Source of the DNA: Agarivorans litoreus
GTDB lineage: Bacteria; Pseudomonadota; Gammaproteobacteria; Enterobacterales; Celerinatantimonadaceae
NCBI RefSeq assembly: GCF_019649015.1
Contig: NZ_BLPI01000001.1
Coordinates: 2,187,001 to 2,251,000 of the forward strand
Reading direction: 5' to 3'
Length of the DNA stretch: 64,000 nucleotides
The notes beneath the pieces were generated by a model. The model worked only from the letters and a program-made list of their open reading frames with translations. It made no database searches and had not been told where the DNA came from. The position numbers and the translations under genes are program-made. Positions 52,300 to 60,829 of the stretch are shown here, piece after piece (the stretch's first letter is position 1; the number at the start of each line of letters is the position of its first letter).

Positions 52300-52315
52300 A
52301 GTGATCTGCATCACG
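52300..52315. promoter_or_regulatory. CRP-like binding site
   Basis: AGTGATCTGCATCACG contains a perfect GTGA-N6-TCAC core, the CRP consensus. It lies about 100 bases before the MFS start and 240 bases before the DUF2804 start, so it most likely serves the transporter. Confidence 0.55.
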
Positions 52316-52556
52316 TTAATGGTTGAAAGTGTTTTCAAAATCACATTTTTAGGTGTTTTTAGCTAATTTTTATTGGTTTTTCGAATTGATGTTCTGGATT
52401 TGGGCTTCTGCTTAGAGGCTTATCACGGCATTTGCTCGGTATCAGCTGTTTTCTTGCAAGCTGGCTCACAAAGCAATCACTCCTTTTTAGAATATTTACT
52501 CAAACTCTGCTTAGCTAATAAATGTTAATAAAATGTAACCGTTAAAGGTTTGGTAA

Positions 52557-53474
52557 ATGCAAAACTCCCAACAACTTATTTCAGCTCCTAATAGCTTAAT
52601 CGCAGCGAATGGAGAACTAAGCTTTGGTCACTTTAATGGCCCGGTTAGCCAGTTGGGTTTGGCAAACTTTGTATATACCAATGTGATGGACAAACCTGCG
52701 TCGCTTTGGGCAAAGCATTTTCATTACAAGCAATTTCAGTTTGTGAGCATTAACTGTGATGACTACATTTTAGGCTTTGCCTTGGCAGATATTCGCTACC
52801 TAGGCAGTGGCTTTTGTTACGTGTTTCATATCCCTAGCCAAACCTTGCAAGAGCACACCTGGCTTAAGCCTTGTGGCATGGGGTATGGCACCCAGCCAAG
52901 CCCGGTAAATAGTTTGGCTTATCTAAAAGGCAAACATTCACTGCAGATTCAGATAGTGGAGGGACAATGGCACATCAGCGCCAACACACCGTTTTTAGCA
53001 GCCGAGTTAACGTTAACTTCAGTTAACCAACAACAATGCATGGCCATGTGCGGCCCTACCGGCTACTCCGGCTGGACGTATACCCAAAAGCACAATGCCT
53101 TGCCTGTTAATGGTTATTTGTTGGTAAATGGTAAAGCACAGAATGTGGCGACAGCCTTAGGCGCTTATGATTTCTCGGCGGGCTATATGCGCAGAGAAAC
53201 TTCTTGGCGCTGGGCAAGCTTCTCTACTCGTTTAAATCAGACCTGCATTGGCTTAAACCTCGCCGCAGGGGTAAACGAAACCGGCTGTAACGAAAATGCC
53301 TTATGGATTGATGGAGAGAAGCACTTGCTTGGCCCGGTGCATTTTAGCTTTAAACGCAGCCTCGCAACTGAAACTAGCAAGTTGCATCAGCCTTGGCACA
53401 TTTACTCAGCCGACGGTCGAGTAAATCTTAGGTTTACTCCCTTAAATTGCCGCCAAGAGCGTTTAAACCTGTGA
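52557..53474 (+). CDS. DUF2804 family protein
   Basis: A 305-residue soluble protein of unknown function in the DUF2804 family. The family signature appears as YDFSAGYMRRETSWRWASFS, with GLNLAAGVNETGCNENALW and GPVHFSF after it. The N-terminal half is rich in beta-strand-like segments. It has no signal peptide. The gene is divergent from the sugar MFS transporter and sits before the DeoR-glmS pair, which may be coincidence. No ribosome-binding site better than TAAAGG at some distance was seen before the ATG. Confidence 0.82.
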   Translation: MQNSQQLISAPNSLIAANGELSFGHFNGPVSQLGLANFVYTNVMDKPASLWAKHFHYKQFQFVSINCDDYILGFALADIRYLGSGFCYVFHIPSQTLQEHTWLKPCGMGYGTQPSPVNSLAYLKGKHSLQIQIVEGQWHISANTPFLAAELTLTSVNQQQCMAMCGPTGYSGWTYTQKHNALPVNGYLLVNGKAQNVATALGAYDFSAGYMRRETSWRWASFSTRLNQTCIGLNLAAGVNETGCNENALWIDGEKHLLGPVHFSFKRSLATETSKLHQPWHIYSADGRVNLRFTPLNCRQERLNL

Positions 53475-53555
53475 ATAATTTTTTAACAACTCGGCTTGAT
53501 CTTAAGTTTCGCTTAACTATAATAAGTTTCGATTCGAAACTTAGCTAAAGAGATT

Positions 53556-54320
53556 ATGATCAAACGAAACACTCAGCAGCGCCGTCGCCTTATCTTAGAT
53601 CGCCTTGCCGACCTCGGTGAAGTGAAGGTTGATGAACTTGCTCACGCTTTTGAAACCTCAGAAGTTACGATTCGAAAGGATTTAGCTAGTCTAGAAGCTA
53701 ACGGCTTGTTACTAAGACGTTATGGCGGTGCAGTGCCTATTCCTAAAGAATTGATAAACGAACCGCACGACGAGCAAGTATCCAAGCAAAAACAGGCGAT
53801 TGCCCAGTCTGCTGCAGGCTTAATTCGTGATCATAATCGAATAATTATCGACAGTGGCAGCACAACCGCTGCGCTACTGCCAGAGCTTTCAGAGAAAGAA
53901 GGTTTGGTGGTAATGACGAATTCTTTAAGCATTGCTGGCGCCTTACGAGAGTTAGAAAACGAGCCGACACTTTTGATGACCGGTGGCACTTGGGATACTC
54001 ACTCAGAAGCGTTTCAAGGCCAAGTGGCCGAGCAAGTATTACGTGCTTACGACTTCGACCAATTGTTTATTGGCGCAGATGGCATCGATGTAGCGCGAGG
54101 ATCGACTACCTTTAATGAATTAGTTGGTTTAAGCCAAGTAATGGCCGAGGTTGCCCGAGAAGTCGTGGTACTGGCCGAGTCCAATAAAATTGGCAGAAAA
54201 ATTCATAACCTAGAGTTGGCATGGTCGAAGATCTCAACTTTAGTCACAGACAATCAGCTAGAGCCTAGCGTGGCCGAGCAAATCCGTGCTCACGGCGTTA
54301 ATGTGGTAATAGCCCAATAA
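53556..54320 (+). CDS. DeoR-family transcriptional regulator
   Basis: A 254-residue regulator. The N-terminal DeoR winged helix-turn-helix ([20 protein letters not shown], then [22 protein letters not shown]) binds DNA. The DeoRC sugar-phosphate sensing domain follows ([47 protein letters not shown]). The gene lies 22 bases upstream of glmS in the same direction, so it probably senses an amino-sugar phosphate and controls glmS in its own operon. The AgaR/GlpR group is the nearest described match; I cannot assign an exact orthologue. Confidence 0.9.
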   Translation: MIKRNTQQRRRLILDRLADLGEVKVDELAHAFETSEVTIRKDLASLEANGLLLRRYGGAVPIPKELINEPHDEQVSKQKQAIAQSAAGLIRDHNRIIIDSGSTTAALLPELSEKEGLVVMTNSLSIAGALRELENEPTLLMTGGTWDTHSEAFQGQVAEQVLRAYDFDQLFIGADGIDVARGSTTFNELVGLSQVMAEVAREVVVLAESNKIGRKIHNLELAWSKISTLVTDNQLEPSVAEQIRAHGVNVVIAQ

Positions 54321-54342
54321 CTTTATCGACAAGGAAATAACT

Positions 54343-56175
54343 ATGTGTGGAATTGTAGGAGCGGTAGCTCAGCGTGATGTAGCAGATATTTTGGTTGAGG
54401 GATTGCGCCGCCTAGAATACCGTGGTTACGACTCATCGGGTGTAGCAACCATCACTGCCGATGGCGAATTAAGTCGCGTGCGCCGTTTAGGTAAAGTACA
54501 AGAATTAGCCGATGCCTTAGAAAGCAACCCTGTACTTGGCGGCACCGGTATTGCGCATACACGTTGGGCCACCCACGGCGAGCCTAGTGAGCGTAATGCT
54601 CACCCACATGTTTCATGTGAAACCATCGCGGTTGTGCACAATGGCATCATCGAAAACCACGCCGAGCTTCGTGAGCAGCTTATTGCCAAAGGTTACACCT
54701 TTGCCTCAGATACCGACACCGAAGTGATTGTTCACTTGGTTGAACACAAGATTAAACATCACCAAAGTTTGGTAGAAGCGGTGCAATCGGCAGTGGCCGA
54801 GTTAGAAGGTGCCTACGGCATGGTGATCGCCGATAAACGCGATCCAAGCCGTTTAGTGGTAGCACGCTCAGGCAGCCCACTGGTTATTGGTTACGGTGTG
54901 GGTGAAAACTTCATAGCTTCTGACCAACTAGCATTACTACCGGTAACTCGCCGTTTTGCCTTCTTAGAAGAAGGTGACGTAGCCGAAGTTACACGCCAAG
55001 GCGTAAACATTTTTGATGAGAATGGCGAACCAGTAGAGCGCGAAATTAGTGAGTCTACAGCATCACACGATGCTGGTGATAAAGGCCAATATCGCCACTA
55101 CATGTTAAAAGAAACTTACGAGCAACCCATTGCAATTCAACGTACTTTAGAAGGGCGCTTGCAAGCAGGCAAAGTGCTAGACAGTGCTTTTGGCCCTAAA
55201 GCCGCTGAGATACTACCTACCATTGAGCATGTGCAAATTATTGCTTGTGGTACTTCTTATAACTCAGGCATGGTAGCGCGCTACTGGTTTGAAGAATTGG
55301 CCGGTATTCCATGTAACGTAGAGATTGCCTCAGAGTTTCGTTACCGCAGGTCATTTACGCCTAAAAACAGCTTGCTGGTTACCCTTTCGCAAAGTGGTGA
55401 AACTGCCGATACGCTGGCAGCATTGCGCTTAGCTAAAGAACAAGGTTACACCTCAAGCTTAACCATTTGTAACGTTGAAGGGTCATCTTTAGTTCGTGAA
55501 TCAGACATGGCTTACTTGATGAAAGCGGGCACCGAAATTGGCGTAGCTTCAACCAAAGCTTTCACGGTTCAGCTTGCTGGTTTATTGATGCTGGTAGCGG
55601 CGATTGGTCGTAATAAAGATGTATCAGCAGACTTGGAGGCGCGCATTGTGGGTGCACTACAATCGCTACCTGCCAAAATTGAACAAGCCTTAACACTAGA
55701 CAGCGCTATTGAAGAGCTAGCCGAAGATTTTGCCGACAAGCACCACAGCTTATTTCTTGGTCGCGGTACCCAATACCCAATTGCCATGGAAGGTGCGCTT
55801 AAGCTAAAAGAGATTTCTTATATTCACGCCGAAGCGTACGCAGCGGGCGAATTAAAGCACGGCCCACTAGCCTTAATTGATGCAGAAATGCCAATCATTG
55901 TGGTAGCGCCTAACAACGAATTGTTAGAAAAGCTTAAGTCTAATGTTGAAGAAGTTCGTGCTCGTGGCGGTATTTTGTATGTATTCGCTGACAAAGACGC
56001 TAAGTTTGAAAGCGACGAAACCATGCGCGTGATTAATGTTCCACATGTAGACGAGTTAATAGCGCCTATCGTGTACACCTTACCAATGCAGTTGTTGTCC
56101 TACCACGTAGCCCTGATTAAAGGCACCGACGTAGACCAACCTAGAAACTTAGCTAAATCGGTAACGGTTGAGTAA
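54343..56175 (+). CDS. glmS: glucosamine-6-phosphate synthase (glutamine-hydrolysing)
   Basis: It makes glucosamine-6-phosphate from fructose-6-phosphate and glutamine, the first step to UDP-GlcNAc for the cell wall and LPS. The 610 residues have the class II glutaminase domain with catalytic Cys2 ([20 protein letters not shown]), RYDSSG-like [10 protein letters not shown] and [14 protein letters not shown]. Two SIS isomerase domains follow ([38 protein letters not shown]), and the protein ends in [13 protein letters not shown]. It follows the DeoR gene by 22 bases and ends in a strong terminator. No ribozyme-type leader is present. Confidence 0.97.
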   Translation: MCGIVGAVAQRDVADILVEGLRRLEYRGYDSSGVATITADGELSRVRRLGKVQELADALESNPVLGGTGIAHTRWATHGEPSERNAHPHVSCETIAVVHNGIIENHAELREQLIAKGYTFASDTDTEVIVHLVEHKIKHHQSLVEAVQSAVAELEGAYGMVIADKRDPSRLVVARSGSPLVIGYGVGENFIASDQLALLPVTRRFAFLEEGDVAEVTRQGVNIFDENGEPVEREISESTASHDAGDKGQYRHYMLKETYEQPIAIQRTLEGRLQAGKVLDSAFGPKAAEILPTIEHVQIIACGTSYNSGMVARYWFEELAGIPCNVEIASEFRYRRSFTPKNSLLVTLSQSGETADTLAALRLAKEQGYTSSLTICNVEGSSLVRESDMAYLMKAGTEIGVASTKAFTVQLAGLLMLVAAIGRNKDVSADLEARIVGALQSLPAKIEQALTLDSAIEELAEDFADKHHSLFLGRGTQYPIAMEGALKLKEISYIHAEAYAAGELKHGPLALIDAEMPIIVVAPNNELLEKLKSNVEEVRARGGILYVFADKDAKFESDETMRVINVPHVDELIAPIVYTLPMQLLSYHVALIKGTDVDQPRNLAKSVTVE

Positions 56176-56196
56176 GCCTATTCAAACTTAGTATTT

Positions 56197-56234
56197 AAAA
56201 AGCCCCGCTATGCCTATGCTAGCGGGGCTTTTTT
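56197..56234 (+). terminator. terminator of glmS
   Basis: AAAAAGCCCCGCTA (56197-56210) pairs with TAGCGGGGCTTTTT (56220-56233), followed by more T. A very strong rho-independent terminator that runs into the YcaQ remnant on the opposite strand. Confidence 0.9.
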
Positions 56235-56507
56235 GGATGCTTGCTGGTAGTTTATGCGTAAGAACATCTTACATTCCAAGGCTTGTTTTACCGGTTTACT
56301 CGCCCAATCAGCAGTCTTCTTTCCCTGATGGTCAAAGTCTTTGGCCATTAACGGGCCTTCATCGGCAATTCGTTTTAACACCGTATCTATTAAGGCATAG
56401 TTTTTTAATAGCAATGCTTTGTTGGCCATTGGCAAAAGCCTGTTTATGCAGCAAGCTAAAGCGGTAATCTCGCATCGGCAAATACGCTGCACTGCCAAAT
56501 TAAACAA
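56214..56507 (-). pseudogene. remnant of a YcaQ-like (DUF1006, winged-helix) gene
   Basis: A leftward frame whose middle matches the winged-helix core of YcaQ-family DNA interstrand-crosslink glycosylases. IDTVLKRIADEGPLMAKDFD and KPVKQALE correspond to the conserved [ED]GP-M-[AT]-RDFE and WKP[AS]K-ALE blocks. The usual GGWW-W tryptophans are partly lost and the sequence stops after about 30 more residues, inside the glmS terminator. No proper start codon exists (only TTG). It is read here as a decayed fragment of a gene normally about 400 residues long. Confidence 0.5.
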
Positions 56508-56693
56508 TATTGCCCAATAGACTATTTAAAGAACTTGGTGTTACTTATTTGTATGTTATTTAACCATTTTGGGGGTGGTTTTGCTGAAGGAAAAAGTAGT
56601 CAGCCGCTGAGCGTGCTTAGTTGAAAAGGAGGTTCGCGGTACTTCAACCCATATAATTTGGGCCTCCGCGTGGTGTTGAGGGGCTATTTATGC

Positions 56694-57239
56694 CTAATTT
56701 CTAGAGGGGAAGATGCCATTTACACAGATAATGTAGTTAACGGCTAAGTAAGGCTGCATGTTGTTAACAGCTGAGTTGCTCCCTTTGTTTTGTTGACTAA
56801 TCTCAATGGCACTTGCTTCCATTTCGGCATTGGCTACGCTGTTGGAATAGGAAATTGAGGATGCACTCGCATCGTTAGCCCAAACGGCGCCAACGGGAGT
56901 TTGCACATTACCTGAGCCATTCAAGCATTTAGCTTTGGCGGTAACTTGGTGATTATGGCTAGGCATTTGATGTTCGTTTAGAATGTTGCTTTCGCTACCA
57001 CCATGTTGGCCTAAAGGATACTGAGACAAGCTCTGCCCTTGGCCAGCACTAACCGGTGCGCGCCCTCTTAAGTCGGGCAAAGCAAAGCTGGTTCTTCCAT
57101 CACCGCCATAAATTGTGCCGATAATTGCAAACAGAGATTGATTGCTTGCAATCGATAAAAGTTGACCGTGACAAAATTGCCAATCTCGTGGGGCGAAGTT
57201 TCCTGCAAAAATAATCATTTGGCCTATGTAACCTTCCAT
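56694..57239 (-). CDS. phage tail collar domain protein (microcystin-dependent type)
   Basis: A 181-residue protein of the tail-collar family often annotated as microcystin-dependent protein. The domain is GQMIIFAGNFAPRDWQFCHG, QLLSIASNQSLFAIIGTIYG and DGRTSFALPDLRGRAPV. The conserved SHNH tail motif is in EHQMPSHNHQV, and MQPYLAVNYIICVNGIFPSR ends it. The three-gene clusters common for this family (MdpA/MdpB) are not seen; it is alone, with no other phage gene nearby. The role is unknown, perhaps a fibre or surface spike. It sits beside a PEP-CTERM protein gene. Confidence 0.85.
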   Translation of the reverse strand: MEGYIGQMIIFAGNFAPRDWQFCHGQLLSIASNQSLFAIIGTIYGGDGRTSFALPDLRGRAPVSAGQGQSLSQYPLGQHGGSESNILNEHQMPSHNHQVTAKAKCLNGSGNVQTPVGAVWANDASASSISYSNSVANAEMEASAIEISQQNKGSNSAVNNMQPYLAVNYIICVNGIFPSRN

Positions 57240-57337
57240 ATTAATGTTTCCTTAATTTGTGTTTAGCTGCCTACTCACTAGGCGCAGGTGGAGCGAGGCA
57301 ATATCTACCTCTTGGCTTGTTTTTATTGGGTTTATGC

Positions 57338-58036
57338 TTACGCTTGGCGGTATCGTTTCAGACCCAACAGTGCGGCAACAAACAATAGTATGCTGCTAGG
57401 CTCTGGAACTGGGTTTGGTGGTTGACTGCTATCTTCGGTATTAATGACTAAGTTTGAATAAATTAAGCCGTAGCGATTGTTGTCTGATTCGGTGACTTCT
57501 GCAGTGAGTGCATTGGTTGATAAGCCAGTACCGCCAATATCTAAATCGGCAGTAAACAAGCCATCACTGAGATCGGCAAAAAAGCTCGCGTCTAAATCAA
57601 AGCTATAAACGTTATATTGCAAGTCGAGTGAGCCACCACCTGCCTCAAAGCGAGTATCAAGTTCAGAAGTTAAGTCATTACCATCTAGGGAGAAAGCGTC
57701 AAGCTGGCTGCCGGAAGATGCTGAATCAACATCCCAAATACCAAAGCTAAAGGTAGCGCTAACGATAGTGTCGGCAATTGCCGCGTAATTAAACGACCAG
57801 CTGGTACTCGTTGGGTTAGTGAGTATCTCGTGCCCGATAATGGCGTTGAAGGGGGCTGCTTGGCCACTTTGTGTGGGGAAGATGCTGGTAGCATAGGCGT
57901 ATATGCCTTCATCTACCAAGCCCGAGCTGCCGTTACCAAGGGTAATATCAATCACGCCTGCATTAGCTATTGGGCTAAGCAAAGACAGCGATACAACCGA
58001 GCGTGTAATGAATGTGTTAATTAAGCAGGGTTTCAT
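57338..58036 (-). CDS. PEP-CTERM sorting-signal protein
   Basis: A 232-residue exported protein. An N-terminal signal peptide (LINTFITRSVVSLSLLSPIANAG) precedes a beta-rich secreted domain with aspartate-, serine- and glycine-rich segments. The C-terminal PEP-CTERM motif VPEPSS is followed by a hydrophobic helix (ILLFVAALLGL) and a basic end (KRYRQA). Such proteins are processed by exosortase (EpsH) and shown on the surface in biofilm-forming bacteria; no exosortase is in this window. I start at the ATG read from 58036, with AAGGA eight bases before it, not the longer frame from 58105. Confidence 0.85.
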   Translation of the reverse strand: MKPCLINTFITRSVVSLSLLSPIANAGVIDITLGNGSSGLVDEGIYAYATSIFPTQSGQAAPFNAIIGHEILTNPTSTSWSFNYAAIADTIVSATFSFGIWDVDSASSGSQLDAFSLDGNDLTSELDTRFEAGGGSLDLQYNVYSFDLDASFFADLSDGLFTADLDIGGTGLSTNALTAEVTESDNNRYGLIYSNLVINTEDSSQPPNPVPEPSSILLFVAALLGLKRYRQA

Positions 58037-58287
58037 TTTAACAATCCTTATTAATGCCACCATTATTGGCAACATTGTCAAATTGCATAAAATGTTCCAT
58101 GTCATTAAGTCTTTGTTGTATAAAAACTAACCATTTTAAGATTGTTTGAGTTGTAAATTTTACTGACAAAGTTATTTGCTATTCAAAGAGGAGGGAATAT
58201 TTCCGGTTTAAGCAGTAAACTTAGTTAAATAGTCGGTTTTACTGTGCTATTGCCTTATCGAAAAATGCTTGCAGCAAGGAATGCTAA

Positions 58288-59127
58288 ATGATTGACCAAG
58301 AACTCGCCCAACTTGAATCGGTATACCAAACCATTGTCGACTTTTTAGTGAGATACAGCTTCCAACTAGTAGGGGCAATTATTATTGTGCTACTGGGTTT
58401 ATGGTTTGCTGGCAAAGTGTCTAAAGGGTTGTTTCGTACTCTAGAGCGTAAAGGTTTAGATATTACCCTCGCCAACTTTATCGCCAATGTGGTTAAGGTG
58501 TTGTTTATTGCCATTACGGTGATTATTGCCTTAGGTAAGTTGGGAATAAGTATTACCCCCTTTGTAGCTGCTTTGGGTGCTATTTCTCTCGGTGCCGGCT
58601 TGGCGATTCAAGGTACTTTATCCAATTACGGCGCGGGCTTAGCAATTATTCTCACCCGCCCTTTTGTACTTAAAAACACCATTACCGTAAAGGGCTACAC
58701 CGGCATTGTAGAAGAAATTAATTTAGCCACCACGGTGCTAATTAATGAAGATAACGAGCGGGTGACCATTCCTAATCGCCATATTGTCGGCGAAATACTT
58801 AAAAATACCGAACAAAACAGCTTAGTTGAAGGCGAGGTAGCGGTCGCTTATGGCAGTAATCCAGAACAAGTGATTAGCTTAATAGAAGAGACCTTGGCGG
58901 CCATTGCCGAGGTTCAGCAGGCGCCTGCCACCAAGGTGGGGATAGAAGCCTTCGCCGACAGTGGTATTAATATTAGTTATCGCTTTTGGGTGCCAACACC
59001 GTTATTTCATCAAACTAAGTTTGCCGCCAATTTAGCGGTGTTTAATGCCTTGCAACAAGCGGGTGTGCAAATACCTTTTCCACAGCGCGAAGTACGTATG
59101 CTATCGGAGCAACCAGCTACTAAGTGA
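58288..59127 (+). CDS. mscS: small-conductance mechanosensitive channel MscS
   Basis: An inner-membrane channel that opens under membrane tension to protect against osmotic downshock. The 279 residues have three N-terminal helices (VRYSFQLVGAIIIVLLGLWF, the helix near 60-80, and the pore helix GAISLGAGLAIQGTLSNYGAG with its Gly/Ala pattern). The beta domain follows (NEDNERVTIPNRHIVGEILK) and the C-terminal alpha/beta region. The length matches E. coli MscS (286). A possible AAGGAATGCTAA ribosome-binding site precedes the ATG at 58288. The gene stands alone. Confidence 0.95.
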   Translation: MIDQELAQLESVYQTIVDFLVRYSFQLVGAIIIVLLGLWFAGKVSKGLFRTLERKGLDITLANFIANVVKVLFIAITVIIALGKLGISITPFVAALGAISLGAGLAIQGTLSNYGAGLAIILTRPFVLKNTITVKGYTGIVEEINLATTVLINEDNERVTIPNRHIVGEILKNTEQNSLVEGEVAVAYGSNPEQVISLIEETLAAIAEVQQAPATKVGIEAFADSGINISYRFWVPTPLFHQTKFAANLAVFNALQQAGVQIPFPQREVRMLSEQPATK

Positions 59128-59264
59128 TCTAGTGCAAAGTAAAAAATACAGTCACTTACAAGAATGTTTAATAACTTTTTTCTCATTAGCGCCCAGTGTT
59201 TCTATGATTAATTTTTGACAAGATGTTGACCATGCAATCGGCATCAAAAAATCAGGGATGATCA

Positions 59265-60818
59265 ATGAACATGCGTGAAGTGATATGGATGTTAAGTAAA
59301 AGTAAGCTCTGGGCGTTGTTGATTGGGGGGCTAGCGAGTGCCTCAATGAGCGCCACCCCACAGTTACACTGGCAATCAAATAGCCAGGACTATTGGCAAC
59401 TGTCTCGTTATCAAGATTTGCAATTTCAGCTGAGTTATCTGCCCTACTTTTCTAGAGTGAAAATGCAAACCGGGCCGTTAATTCGCAATGGAAGTAACGG
59501 CGGATTGTTGAATATTGACCAAGCCCTTCCAGCAAATTTAAACATCAATTATCAGGTGTGTGGTGAACAAGTTGAAGCCGACAGTATTCGACAAGCTGTT
59601 GTGTGTACCGTAAATGACGGTGGGCGTGGCAATGTTAACCCAGAGCGAGTAGGTACCTCTACTCAAGGCAGAGACCTGTTGGCTATTCGCATGGGCAACC
59701 CTAATGGTACTCGAGTAATGGTGATTACTCAGCAACATGGCAACGAGCCGGCGGGCACCGAAGCAGCCCTGAGCATTGTTCGTTGGTTAAGCAGCGGTTT
59801 TGGCCGCAAAACTAAAAGCATTTTAGCTACGCTAGATCTCTTAGTGTTATTGCGGGCCAACCCTGATGGCGGTGAACCAGACCCAGAACATTGCAGTTTA
59901 AACCCTATTCCAGGAATGGTGATCGATAATGACTGCGCGCTAATCCGCCAAAATGTTGATCCCATGGCAGGTGGCGCCTTTGCCGAAAATTCAGAAGCAG
60001 ACTTTGTCGGCATTGTCGGTCGAGGTTACGATTTAAACCGCTATCATCATGTGACTTTAGATAAACCCATTCGCCCATTAGAAAGCCAAGCCATGGTTGC
60101 TGCAGCCTTAGCCTTTCAGCCTGAAGTTGTTCTCGATTTACACGGCGACTTACAAAAAACCGACTGCCAATTAGATTTCACCTCCATCAAGCCAGCCCAA
60201 GTATTGGGGCAATTACCCACCGTTAACTGCTTACATGGCCAAACCGCCCATAACTTTCGATTGTTAAGCCCCTTTGCCAATGCTCTGCCTGGCTCACCGC
60301 AACAATTTTTAGCGCAAAGCTTGGCGGTGAAAGTGATGAAAAAAGTCGACCGGGTATTTGTAGGTTCAACCGGGCGCTTTTCTCAGGTGCAACTTGGCGC
60401 CGGAAATATTAGCAGCGGCGCGACAGCAAATTATCGACATATTGGAGCGGCGGCTGGTGGTTGGGAGACAGTAAATTTTGTACAAGATTTACGTGCTGAC
60501 GTTACAGCTGTGCATCTTGGTCAGCCGCAAATTGGCGTTAACCCAGGCCTACCGGACCCAAGCTTTCTGAGCAAACAAATCTGGATAAACCGAGTGGCCT
60601 TATTTGAAGCGCTCGCCACTTTAGCTAACTACAGCGACAATGCGCCAAGTGACAGTAGTGGGTTTTGTGACTACCCCTTAGCTCAAGGCTTACAAGCTAG
60701 CTTACCGGTAGAATATTGGGGGCCACAAGCCACCAATGGCGCTGTGTTAATACCCATAGAGCCCAGCATTGGCGTACCTTTATACATTAGCGGCAACTGC
60801 CCAGATAATCCTTTGTAA
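59265..60818 (+). CDS. exported M14 family zinc carboxypeptidase-like protein
   Basis: A 517-residue exported zinc peptidase-fold protein. The signal region (KLWALLIGGLASASMSA) is followed by an M14 domain. First zinc motif H-x-x-E is in TQQHGNEPAG (about residue 160), and the second His is in VVLDLHGDLQ (about 290). RANPDGGEPDPEHC lies between, as in the succinylglutamate desuccinylase/M14 lineage. A C-terminal domain of about 140 residues is uncharacterised. The substrate could be a peptide, muropeptide or amino-acid derivative. The stop is 11 bases from the stop of the convergent diguanylate cyclase gene. Confidence 0.82.
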   Translation: MNMREVIWMLSKSKLWALLIGGLASASMSATPQLHWQSNSQDYWQLSRYQDLQFQLSYLPYFSRVKMQTGPLIRNGSNGGLLNIDQALPANLNINYQVCGEQVEADSIRQAVVCTVNDGGRGNVNPERVGTSTQGRDLLAIRMGNPNGTRVMVITQQHGNEPAGTEAALSIVRWLSSGFGRKTKSILATLDLLVLLRANPDGGEPDPEHCSLNPIPGMVIDNDCALIRQNVDPMAGGAFAENSEADFVGIVGRGYDLNRYHHVTLDKPIRPLESQAMVAAALAFQPEVVLDLHGDLQKTDCQLDFTSIKPAQVLGQLPTVNCLHGQTAHNFRLLSPFANALPGSPQQFLAQSLAVKVMKKVDRVFVGSTGRFSQVQLGAGNISSGATANYRHIGAAAGGWETVNFVQDLRADVTAVHLGQPQIGVNPGLPDPSFLSKQIWINRVALFEALATLANYSDNAPSDSSGFCDYPLAQGLQASLPVEYWGPQATNGAVLIPIEPSIGVPLYISGNCPDNPL

Positions 60819-60829
60819 ACGTTTAGCGA

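Larger units (their letters stand above)
52199..52556. other. divergent promoter region between the MFS and DUF2804 genes
   Basis: About 360 bases holding the promoters of two divergent genes. I see a 17-base palindrome at 52227-52243 and a CRP-like site at 52300-52315, listed separately. The right part, from about 52380, is featureless. No small gene was found. Confidence 0.55.

Noticed and set aside
54100-54345. glmS ribozyme/riboswitch
   Set aside because: glmS follows the DeoR gene by only 22 bases, leaving no room for the ribozyme, which is a Gram-positive feature.
56694-57239. Prophage remnant
   Set aside because: One tail-collar gene without integrase, capsid or other tail genes; this family is often chromosomal and unrelated to an intact phage.
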